DNA from: an uncultured Lachnospiraceae bacterium
GTDB lineage: Bacteria; Bacillota; Clostridia; Lachnospirales; Lachnospiraceae
Assembly (NCBI GenBank): GCA_944381535.1
Contig: CALWLN010000189.1
Span: 1-44,429 of the forward strand
Reading direction: 5' to 3'
DNA length: 44,429 nt
The position numbers and the translations under genes are program-made. Under the pieces are notes generated by a model. That model saw only the letters and a program-made list of their open reading frames with translations, made no database searches and was not told the origin of the DNA. This document shows, one piece after another, positions 25,211-32,355 of the stretch. The number at the start of each line of letters is the position of its first letter. The first letter of the stretch is position 1.

Positions 25211-25794
25211 ACGCGTTTATTTTGGAGAAATTCGGCATTGAGGAAAAGGATATCCGCACCTATTCGCCGTTGACGTTGGCTTATATCGGCGACGGTATCT
25301 ATGACCTTGTCATACGTTCCCTGGTGGTGGGACAGGGAAATACCCACGCAAACCTCCTTCACCGGAAGACAAGCGAGATGGTGAAGGCGAAAGCCCAGTC
25401 GGAGCTGATAGAAGCCCTTTTGCCGGAATTGACGGAGGAAGAGGAAGCCGTCTACCGGCGGGGGCGCAACGCCCATTCACCCACCATGGCCAAGAACGCC
25501 ACTATGTCCGACTACCGCCGGGCCACAGGCTTTGAGGCTCTTATGGGATACTTATATCTGAAAAATGAGTTTCCCCGGTTGGTGGAGCTGGTGGAACTGG
25601 GGCTAAAGCGCGCCGGGAAATGGGAAATGGGCCATTCACAGTGCAGCCCCAAGGAGTCCGGTGAAGCCGGACGTTCACAAAATAAGCCGGAGGAGTCCGA
25701 TGAAACCGGATGTTCACAAAGTAAGCCGGAGGAGTCCGTGGAATCTGTGGGCTTATCAAGGAGAGGAGAAGTCAGTTGCGATACGAGGAATTAA
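25195..25794 (+). CDS. mrnC: Mini-ribonuclease III with repeat tail
   Basis: Mini-III matures 23S rRNA ends using an RNase III catalytic domain without the RNA-binding domain. The catalytic part is residues 1-145: [14 protein letters not shown] carries the acidic site, followed by [14 protein letters not shown] and [10 protein letters not shown]. The protein is 199 residues against a usual 130-145; the extra C-terminal part consists of three imperfect 13-residue repeats rich in Ser, Lys, Pro and Glu (for example [12 protein letters not shown]). It overlaps cysS by 16 bases and rlmB by 19 bases, so the tail DNA also contains the rlmB ribosome site. Confidence 0.93.
   Translation: METSINAFILEKFGIEEKDIRTYSPLTLAYIGDGIYDLVIRSLVVGQGNTHANLLHRKTSEMVKAKAQSELIEALLPELTEEEEAVYRRGRNAHSPTMAKNATMSDYRRATGFEALMGYLYLKNEFPRLVELVELGLKRAGKWEMGHSQCSPKESGEAGRSQNKPEESDETGCSQSKPEESVESVGLSRRGEVSCDTRN
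25634..25750 (+). repeat. 39-bp tandem repeat, three units, in mrnC
   Basis: Units begin at 25634, 25673 and 25712. They share TTCACAA, AAGCC and GGAGTCCG blocks; the second and third are nearly identical, the first more diverged. Being a multiple of three, the array can expand without breaking the frame. Confidence 0.85.
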
Positions 25795-26513
25795 CCATAG
25801 AGGGAAGAAACGCGGTTCTGGAGGCCTTTCGCTCCGGCAAAACCATAGACAAGCTGTTTGTGCTGGACGGCTGCCAGGACGGCCCTATTAAGTCCATCAC
25901 CAGAGAGGCCAGAAAGCATGACACCATCATCAACTACGTGGCGAGGGAACGGCTGGACCAGCTTTCCGAGACCAAAAAGCACCAGGGGGTCGTCGCCTTT
26001 GCGGCGGCCTACGAGTATGCGGAAGTGGAAGATATATTAAGGCTTGCGGAGGAAAAAGGAGAACCGCCCTTTATCTTCCTTCTTGACAATATCGAGGATC
26101 CCCATAACCTGGGAGCCATCATCCGTACCGCCAACCTGGCGGGCGCCCACGGGGTCATCATCCCCAAACGCCGGGCCGTGGGCCTTACGGCCACCGTGGC
26201 GAAGACATCTGCCGGGGCCATAAATTATACCCCGGTGGCAAAGGTCACCAACCTGTCTGCAACTATCCAGGAATTGAAGGATAAGGGTCTGTGGTTCGTG
26301 TGCGCCGACATGGACGGCACCCGGATGTACGATCTGGATCTGAAAGGGCCCATCGGCCTTGTCATCGGCAGCGAGGGCGAGGGCGTCAGCCGGCTGGTGA
26401 AGGAACAGTGTGATTTTGTAGCAGCTATTCCCATGAAGGGGGATATTGATTCTCTGAACGCTTCCGTAGCCGCCGGCGTGTTGGCCTACGAGATTGTGCG
26501 GCAGAGACAGTAG
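25776..26513 (+). CDS. rlmB: 23S rRNA (guanosine-2'-O-)-methyltransferase RlmB
   Basis: This SPOUT-class methyltransferase (245 residues) modifies the ribose of a conserved guanosine in 23S rRNA (G2251 in E. coli). The N-terminal substrate domain starts [16 protein letters not shown]. The knotted SAM-binding domain has LLDNIEDPHNLGAIIRTAN, IGLVIGSEGEGVSRL and IPMKGDIDSLNASVAAGV. The start is a TTG at 25776, chosen because AGGAGAGGAG lies at the right distance and the family N terminus begins there. It sits within the mrnC 3' end. Confidence 0.95.
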   Translation: MRYEELTIEGRNAVLEAFRSGKTIDKLFVLDGCQDGPIKSITREARKHDTIINYVARERLDQLSETKKHQGVVAFAAAYEYAEVEDILRLAEEKGEPPFIFLLDNIEDPHNLGAIIRTANLAGAHGVIIPKRRAVGLTATVAKTSAGAINYTPVAKVTNLSATIQELKDKGLWFVCADMDGTRMYDLDLKGPIGLVIGSEGEGVSRLVKEQCDFVAAIPMKGDIDSLNASVAAGVLAYEIVRQRQ

Positions 26514-26523
26514 CAGGGAGACG

Positions 26524-27138
26524 ATGCCAGTGGATTCTTATGCCCATATGAGCGACGAAGAACTGATTCGGAGTTTGCGAAACGGAAATACGGAGCTTAT
26601 GGATTACATTTTGGATAAATATAAGTTTCTGGTCCGTAAGCGCGCCAACGCCATGTTTTTGATCGGCGGCGAGAACGAGGATTTGATTCAGGAGGGCATG
26701 ATTGGCCTCTTTAAGGCTATTCGTGACTTTCGGGAGGACAAAGAAAGCTCTTTTGCCCATTTTGCGGACCTGTGCGTGTCCCGGCAGATTTTCAACGCGG
26801 TGGAGGCTTCCCAGCGCAAAAAGCACCAGCCCTTAAACTCCTACATTTCTCTGAATGCGGAGGGAAAGGAGAGCGGCGCAGCCATTCTGGATATGCTCAT
26901 GTCCATGGACTCGGCCAATCCGGAACAGCTCATCATCGATAAGGAAAATGCCGCAGCCATGGGGGAGAAGATTGCCCACACCTTCAGCAAAATGGAGAAG
27001 ACGGTGCTGGGCTACTACCTGGAGGGTATGAATTACCAGCAGATTGCTCAGATCATGGGCAAGAAGCCCAAGGCCATTGACAACGCCCTGCAGCGAATCA
27101 AAGGGAAATTAAGCGGAATGGAGCGCGATACGCGTTGA
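26524..27138 (+). CDS. sigH: RNA polymerase sigma factor SigH
   Basis: This 204-residue sigma-70 family factor starts transcription of early sporulation and stationary-phase genes. Region 2 is seen in NEDLIQEGMIGLFKAIRDF and the -10-binding helix after it; region 4 ends the protein (YLEGMNYQQIAQIMGKKPKA). The downstream position after cysE-cysS-mrnC-rlmB matches the Bacillus subtilis order, which supports the SigH assignment (yacP is absent here). GGGAGA precedes the ATG at 26524, ten bases after the rlmB stop. Confidence 0.88.
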   Translation: MPVDSYAHMSDEELIRSLRNGNTELMDYILDKYKFLVRKRANAMFLIGGENEDLIQEGMIGLFKAIRDFREDKESSFAHFADLCVSRQIFNAVEASQRKKHQPLNSYISLNAEGKESGAAILDMLMSMDSANPEQLIIDKENAAAMGEKIAHTFSKMEKTVLGYYLEGMNYQQIAQIMGKKPKAIDNALQRIKGKLSGMERDTR

Positions 27139-27157
27139 GGCATGGGAGGAACAGAGT

Positions 27158-27481
27158 ATGATACAGCGGAAAGATATTTTATCCATTCCTTATCTGAAAA
27201 AAGCCGTATTTACCGGAAGCTATGAGGGGATGCGTTACCGCCTGGAAAAAACCGAGGTGGAGAGGTCACCGGCCAGGGAGGGAGAGGAAGCAAAAACAGA
27301 AACCCGCCTTAAGGTCTCTTTCTGGGAGGGACCCTACAGCTTTGACGTGGTCCCGGAGGAAAAAAAGGAAGTGGAGGAATTTCCTTTTTCCGAGGAGGGA
27401 ATCGTTAAGGCGGTGGATTGGCTGAACGACGCGTGGCAGAAACAGCCGGAGCGGTGGCAGAAGGCCAAGAGCAGGTGGTAG
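27158..27481 (+). CDS. Conserved hypothetical protein
   Basis: This 107-residue soluble protein contains many Glu and Lys residues and three tryptophans near the C terminus. I do not recognise a domain. GGAGGAACAG precedes the ATG at 27158, and it lies 20 bases after sigH, so it is in the same operon. The codon use resembles its neighbours, and the coding pattern is convincing. Confidence 0.7.
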   Translation: MIQRKDILSIPYLKKAVFTGSYEGMRYRLEKTEVERSPAREGEEAKTETRLKVSFWEGPYSFDVVPEEKKEVEEFPFSEEGIVKAVDWLNDAWQKQPERWQKAKSRW

Positions 27482-27519
27482 CAGTTTTTAGATATGCAAT
27501 GAAATACGAGGTAGATACT

Positions 27520-27666
27520 ATGGAGGATAGGGTAAGTTTATCAGAAGCGCTTGAAATCATGGCTGGCTATGGGCCGGCCGTCTGGTGCGGTGTGGTTGCC
27601 GCGGTGATAGTTTTGCCGGTGCTGGTTGCCTATGTGGTTATGACGGCAATGGGATTTCAAGCTTAG
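27520..27666 (+). CDS. Small single-span membrane protein
   Basis: This 48-residue frame begins MEDRVSLSEALEIMAGYG and then has one strong hydrophobic span of about 22 residues (GVVAAVIVLPVLVAYVVM). GAGGT lies eight bases before the ATG. A longer form could start at 27499. Its reality as a gene is uncertain; no family is recognised. Confidence 0.4.
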   Translation: MEDRVSLSEALEIMAGYGPAVWCGVVAAVIVLPVLVAYVVMTAMGFQA

Positions 27667-27743
27667 GAAAAAGGATGTGGCAGTTTATGTCTGAACTGTT
27701 TCTCCCGTTGCGCAATTTCCGCCCGAAAAAATAAAAAATAATA

Positions 27744-27772
27744 TTGACAAACCATGCGTTATATAGTATAGT
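27744..27772 (+). promoter_or_regulatory. Promoter of the tRNA pair
   Basis: TTGACA (27744-27749) and TATAGT (27767-27772) are spaced by 17 bases, about 48 bases upstream of tRNA-Thr. Confidence 0.85.
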
Positions 27773-27819
27773 TTTATAGGTCGGTGGGACAAAAGCGGTA
27801 AGCCTGTCCATCGTGATAA

Positions 27820-27892
27820 GCTGCTGTGGCTCAGTCGGTAGAGCGTCGCATTGGTAGTGCGGAGGTCACGGGTCCGATTCCCGTCAGCAGCT
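27820..27892 (+). tRNA. tRNA-Thr (anticodon GGT)
   Basis: The acceptor GCTGCTG pairs with CAGCAGC. The D arm GCTC/GAGC, anticodon stem around TTGGTAG and T arm ACGGG/CCCGT are all present. The anticodon GGT reads ACC and ACT. CCA is not encoded. Confidence 0.96.
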
Positions 27893-27903
27893 TTTTCTTA
27901 TCA

Positions 27904-27974
27904 GCGGATATAGTTCATTGGTAGAACACCAGCTTCCCAAGCTGGGGAGGCGGGTTCGATTCCCGTTATCCGCT
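27904..27974 (+). tRNA. tRNA-Gly (anticodon CCC)
   Basis: The acceptor GCGGATA pairs with TATCCGC. The anticodon stem CCAGC/GCTGG encloses TTCCCAA, giving anticodon CCC for the GGG codon. The T arm is CGGGT/CCCGT-like. CCA is not encoded. Confidence 0.95.
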
Positions 27975-27980
27975 CTCTAT

Positions 27981-28006
27981 AGCGCCCATAAAGAGGGCGC
28001 TTTTTT
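27981..28006 (+). terminator. Intrinsic terminator of the tRNA operon
   Basis: GCGCCC (27982-27987) pairs with GGGCGC (27995-28000), followed by six T. Confidence 0.92.
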
Positions 28007-28198
28007 AATTCGTGTGATTTTTTGCTGTACTTATATAGTACGATATCATTTTCAATGCAAAATCCTTCAAGTTTCCGAATGGCCTTTCGTGATAGATTTC
28101 CCCAAAGATTAAAAAATTTATAAAAATTTTGATCACAAATAAATCCTTTTTCCACATAAAATTGTTTCTATTATGTAAGGTATATACAGGGAGAGCAG

Positions 28199-28750
28199 GT
28201 GAGAAGCATAGAGGACTATATTTTGATAAAGCGGATACAGGATGGGGATCCGGCAGCCTTTGAGGCATTGGCGCGGAAATATTATCAGAATATTTATAGC
28301 TTCTGTGTCCGCCGCTGTAACGGGGATACTGCTCTGGCAGCCGATTTGACCCAGGAAACCTTCCTGAAGCTCGTAGAACATATCCGTTGCTACCGGCCAA
28401 CGGGGAAGTTTATCAATTTTCTTCTGACGATTGCCGTCAACACCTGCAATAACAATTATAAGAAGAAATCTTTTGAACTTGTGGAAGGGGATACGTTGGC
28501 ACGGATACCGGACCAAAATGACATCGAGAGGATGGTGCTGCGGCGGGAGACGGCTTTGACTGTGCAGCAGGCCATAAACCGCCTCCCGGATATCCATAAG
28601 GAAGTTGTGATCCTGCGATTTTACCATCATCGGAAGCTGAGAGAAATCGCCGCCATGACAGGGGTAAGCCTGCCTACCGCAAAATCAAGGTTAAAACAGG
28701 GTCTTGTGAAACTGAAACGTTATCTTGACGAGGAGGATTTGGAATCGTGA
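28199..28750 (+). CDS. ECF-type RNA polymerase sigma factor
   Basis: This 183-residue extracytoplasmic-function sigma factor has region 2 in FEALARKYYQNIYSFCVRR and DLTQETFLKLVEHI, and region 4 in LPDIHKEVVILRFYHHRKL and MTGVSLPTAKSRL. The start is a GTG at 28199 after AGGGAGAG. It overlaps the next membrane-protein gene by four bases, the usual place for an anti-sigma factor, and is followed by ABC transporter genes. The likely role is activation of this operon in response to an envelope signal, perhaps an antimicrobial peptide. Confidence 0.92.
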   Translation: MRSIEDYILIKRIQDGDPAAFEALARKYYQNIYSFCVRRCNGDTALAADLTQETFLKLVEHIRCYRPTGKFINFLLTIAVNTCNNNYKKKSFELVEGDTLARIPDQNDIERMVLRRETALTVQQAINRLPDIHKEVVILRFYHHRKLREIAAMTGVSLPTAKSRLKQGLVKLKRYLDEEDLES

Positions 28751-29511
28751 AAACAAAAAACAGTGAAGTCATAGAAAGGTTAGAGGAGTATCGGGTGGAA
28801 CCGATGGAGGAAGCCAGCCTTCAACAAATGATCGCAGCCGGAAAACAGCTTATCCTGCAAGGTGGGACCCAAAGACTTTCTCTGTGCCTGCGCCTTGTGA
28901 ACCAGGTGAAGTATCTTTCTCCGCTCTTGTGGGCGGCGGAAAGTATGCTCATTTTCCTTTGCGTTCTGGTGATCCGCCATATCAACAAACATACGGATAT
29001 TACGCTGGCCCTCTCCACACTTTCTTTTTTGATGGTGATTTTGGGAATCGTGGGGTTTCCCGAATTATGCAAAAGCTTTTCCTGTCAAATGTGGGAATTG
29101 GAGCAAAGCTGCAAGTATAATCTCCGGCAGATCACAGTGCTTAGACTGTCCGTGATCGGGACATTTCATCTGATGTTGGTGCTGGTAATTGCCTTGGCCA
29201 CAAGTATACAAATGGGCCTGCCGCTGTGGAAAATCGCCCTTTATTTGTTTGTCCCATTTAATTTGTCCTGTATTGCGGCTTTTTTTGTTCTGGGATTTTT
29301 TCGGAACCGGGGGAAGGAATGGCTCATCCTTCCGGCAGGGTTAGGTGTGGCATTTTTCCTGTTTATCGGTATCAATCGTTTTTTCCTTTATGATAGGCTT
29401 ACCATCTCCGTTTGGACAGTGGCTTTTCTTGTTACCACAGTTATCCTGATAAACAGGATTTTCCATTTTCTGAATCGTCTGGAACAAGGAGGTGCGGCCT
29501 TATGCAGTTAG
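28747..29511 (+). CDS. Membrane protein, possible anti-sigma or transporter-associated factor
   Basis: This 254-residue protein has a cytoplasmic N-terminal part of about 55 residues and then six predicted membrane spans. I do not recognise a named family and see no zinc-binding anti-sigma motif (HxxxCxxC). Its start overlaps the ECF sigma stop by four bases and its end overlaps the ABC ATPase by ten bases. Position and topology suggest that it controls the sigma factor or couples it to the transporter; this is inference. Confidence 0.75.
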   Translation: MKTKNSEVIERLEEYRVEPMEEASLQQMIAAGKQLILQGGTQRLSLCLRLVNQVKYLSPLLWAAESMLIFLCVLVIRHINKHTDITLALSTLSFLMVILGIVGFPELCKSFSCQMWELEQSCKYNLRQITVLRLSVIGTFHLMLVLVIALATSIQMGLPLWKIALYLFVPFNLSCIAAFFVLGFFRNRGKEWLILPAGLGVAFFLFIGINRFFLYDRLTISVWTVAFLVTTVILINRIFHFLNRLEQGGAALCS

Positions 29512-30371
29512 TATTGGATCGTCTGACGAAGCAATATGGAACTAAAATTGCCCTGGACAGGATTGACGCCGTATTTCAGCCGGGCATCTATGGCCTGCTT
29601 GGCGCTAATGGCGCAGGAAAAACAACGCTGCTGCGCCTTATCTGCGATATCTTAAAGCCCACATCAGGCGAAGCGCGGCTGAACGGGAAAAACATTGGGG
29701 AATTAGGGGAGAAATATCGCGCCGCACTGGGGTATCTTCCCCAGGAGTTCGGCTTCTATCCGAACTTTACGGCTACTGATTTTTTGTTATATATGGCATC
29801 GCTGAAGGGGTTGAACAAGCGGTACGCCAGGGAAAAAGCGGCGGGGCTTCTGGAAACGGTGGGTTTGAAAAAGGAGCAGGGCAAAAAGATAAAAACTTTC
29901 TCCGGCGGGATGAAACAGCGGCTCGGAATCGCGCAGGCATTGCTCAACGATCCGGAAATTCTGATTCTGGACGAGCCAACCGCCGGACTTGACCCGAAAG
30001 AGCGCGTTAAATTTCGTAATTTCATCCGCGCCTATGGGGAAAATAAAATCGTGATTCTCTCCACCCACATCGTTACGGACGTGGAGCATATTGCGGATGA
30101 AATACTGATTTTAAAAGACGGTTCTTTGGTGAAAAAAGGGACGGAAAACAGTATTATTTCAGAGATAGCCGGATGTGTATGGGAATGCCGCGTCACAAAG
30201 CAGGAAGCGATTCATCTGGAAAACACGTTTACCGTATGCAACAGTAAGAGTGAGGACGAGAAAATTGTTGTCCGTGTTATTTCTGATCAGAAGCCATGGA
30301 AAACGGCAACTCCGGTGCCCCCCTGCCTGGAGGATTTGTACATGCATTATTTTCATGGGGAGGGGCAGTAA
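29502..30371 (+). CDS. ABC transporter ATP-binding protein
   Basis: This 289-residue ATPase powers the adjacent permease. It has Walker A GANGAGKTT, the signature TFSGGMKQRLG, Walker B ILILDEPTAGLDP and the switch histidine in LSTHIV. The last 70 residues form a regulatory extension, as in lantibiotic- and bacitracin-type exporters. AAGGAGGTG precedes the ATG at 29502. It ends immediately before the permease start. Confidence 0.93.
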   Translation: MQLVLDRLTKQYGTKIALDRIDAVFQPGIYGLLGANGAGKTTLLRLICDILKPTSGEARLNGKNIGELGEKYRAALGYLPQEFGFYPNFTATDFLLYMASLKGLNKRYAREKAAGLLETVGLKKEQGKKIKTFSGGMKQRLGIAQALLNDPEILILDEPTAGLDPKERVKFRNFIRAYGENKIVILSTHIVTDVEHIADEILILKDGSLVKKGTENSIISEIAGCVWECRVTKQEAIHLENTFTVCNSKSEDEKIVVRVISDQKPWKTATPVPPCLEDLYMHYFHGEGQ

Positions 30372-31407
30372 ATGTTGAGAATGATACGGTTTGAGTTTCA
30401 GAAAATGTTTGGTCGGGCGGTTGTTATCGGTGCCTTGGCGGTTCTCGTGTTTATAAGCTTTATCCTCCTTAAGGCCTACTGTTTCAATACTTCCCGGACA
30501 ACGGCATATTTGCCCGACGGAACAACGTTGTCCGGCCGGGAGGCAATTTTATATCATCAGTCCGTTGCCGGAAAATATGAGGGTGATTTTACGGATGAAG
30601 CGGTGGCCCGCATGGTGTCTGATTTTGCGGAAGAGTATCCGAAGGATTTCTATGGGATGACCCATGATGGGAGCGTCAATGCTTCGCTGCCGTCCGCCTA
30701 CTTGTACCTGCCCATGTTCCTGCCGCCGCAAAATTACGACGAAATCTTCCGGGAAGCAGCCGGGAAGGGGACTGCGATATCTCCTCTCACGGAATATGGC
30801 CTGATCAGTATGCGGGAATATATGTCCCTGGCCGATGAACCCTTACAATATGGATACAGTGATAGCTGGGAGCTTTTCTTTCTGAGCTTTTTTGGCCCTG
30901 CCGCAGCAATCGCCACTCCGGTATTGATCGTGATCATTCTTGCGGTGTCAACTGCTTTTTCCGGTGAATACAGCATGAAAACCGCCCCGTTGATTCTCAC
31001 GACAAAGTACGGAAAAAGTCGGCAGATTACGGCGAAGCTGCTGGCGTCCCTTCTATTTGCCACACTGTTGATGGGATTTGTTTTCGCCCTTTTTTGTATC
31101 GCCTTTGGCCTGCAATATGGTCTTGCGGGATGGAACGCGGATATGCAGACAAACTTTGGGCTTTGCGGCTCCCGGTATTGTCCGGCAGGCATTGGATCAA
31201 GGTCCGCTCCGGGATATGCTGACTGTTTTTCCTGTGAATGCGGTGAATGTCCAGGAGGTATTGCGTCTGCCAATCGACAGTTCGTCGATTTTTGCCCATC
31301 ATCCCCTTGGACCGGCTGTTGGGGTTGGGATAGCAACATTGGTTGTGCTGGTTCTTTCCGGCGTTATAGCACGCAGAGCATTTCAAAGTTATCAAGGCGC
31401 TCAATGA
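30372..31407 (+). pseudogene. ABC-2 type permease, frameshifted and internally deleted
   Basis: The frame from 30372 encodes an N-terminal span, a large extracytoplasmic loop, and at least two further spans up to about 31150 (GWNADMQTNF), then a cysteine-rich, non-membrane tail that is clearly out of frame, ending at 31418. The correct C terminus is in another frame from about 31160 to 31407 (MLTVFPVNAVNVQEVL, then one span VGIATLVVLVLSGVI). Relatives have several more spans between these parts, so a deletion plus frameshift has occurred near 31150-31170. The transporter is probably non-functional although its ATPase is intact. Confidence 0.75.
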
Positions 31408-31442
31408 TTTTTCGTTGAAAATGAGGAATTTCCTGTTTGCAT

Positions 31443-31481
31443 AAGAAAACCCGACAGCTTTTACACTGTCGGGTTTTCTTT
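31443..31481. terminator. Bidirectional intrinsic terminator
   Basis: AAGAAAACCCGACAG (31443-31457) pairs with CTGTCGGGTTTTCTT (31466-31480). It has A- and T-rich flanks on both sides, so it can end the ABC operon and the minus-strand Uma2 gene. Confidence 0.9.
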
Positions 31482-31594
31482 GGGCATTTTTGAGAAAGTA
31501 ATGTTTTGAAGGTTTATTCATTACATCTTAAATTATAGCATGAATTACAGAAATTACCAGTGGAGTGGCGGAGTGTTAGCGGTTCCTTAGCAAA

Positions 31595-32140
31595 TTATTC
31601 CAACAAATCAGCTATGGTGATTTCCAGGTCGTCATAGATACCAACTTTTATGGGTTGCTCAAAGCCGGCAATCATGGGGGCAGCATCCACCTCGTAACGG
31701 TATATGGTAATACGTTGTTTCTCTGGGTCTACGATCCAGTATTCCCGGACACCGGCAATTTCATATTTTACACTTTTGGTAAGGTAGTCATGCTTGCGGC
31801 TGCTGGGGGATACAATTTCAATGATCCAATCCGGAGCGCCGTTGCAGCCTTTATCTGTGAGCTTGTTTTTGTCGCAGATGACGCTGATATCCGGCTCGAC
31901 ATAATTCGTGTTGTCCTCCATTAGAAAAACAGCAAATGGGGCGGGATAGACCTCACAGGTGTCATTTTTGTTGCGAATATAATCACGGATAGAAAAAGAT
32001 AATTCCATTATTAATCGCTGGTGCATCCGGTTCGGCGGAGCCATCATGTACATCTGCCCGTCAATCAGTTCTGCCCGCTGGCCTTCCGGCAGGGCATAGA
32101 TATCATCTATGGTGTAAGTCCTTTCCTTTGGTAATGCCAT
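31595..32140 (-). CDS. Uma2-family (DUF820) PD-(D/E)XK nuclease-like protein, copy 3
   Basis: This is the third family member in the window, 181 residues, with the same ELIDGQMYMMAPPNR, EPDISVICDKNK and APDWIIEIVSPSS motifs as the copies at 59-1186. GGGAGGC lies ahead of the ATG at 32140. Its promoter on the minus strand is TTGACA, 16 bases, TATTAT. It is about 30 kb from the other two, which suggests dispersed duplication. Function is unknown. Confidence 0.9.
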   Translation of the reverse strand: MALPKERTYTIDDIYALPEGQRAELIDGQMYMMAPPNRMHQRLIMELSFSIRDYIRNKNDTCEVYPAPFAVFLMEDNTNYVEPDISVICDKNKLTDKGCNGAPDWIIEIVSPSSRKHDYLTKSVKYEIAGVREYWIVDPEKQRITIYRYEVDAAPMIAGFEQPIKVGIYDDLEITIADLLE

Positions 32141-32239
32141 AGTAAATGCCTCCCTTGGGTTTCTGGTATTTTCCCATCTTCCTGTAAAGCATTGTATGTT
32201 CCTATAACTGTTCCATACGGATAAATATATTATGTCTAT

Positions 32240-32267
32240 ATAATAGCATAAAACATGAACCTGTCAA
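32240..32267 (-). promoter_or_regulatory. Promoter of Uma2 copy 3
   Basis: On the minus strand TTGACA (32262-32267) and TATTAT (32240-32245) are spaced by 16 bases, about 100 bases upstream of the gene. Confidence 0.7.
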
Positions 32268-32355
32268 CGCAAAAAGTTTGAAAAAGACGAAATTTCCTCC
32301 TTGCTTTCCGATACCTGCCGATTAGATAAGATGAACAGTTATCAAAGTAACTATA

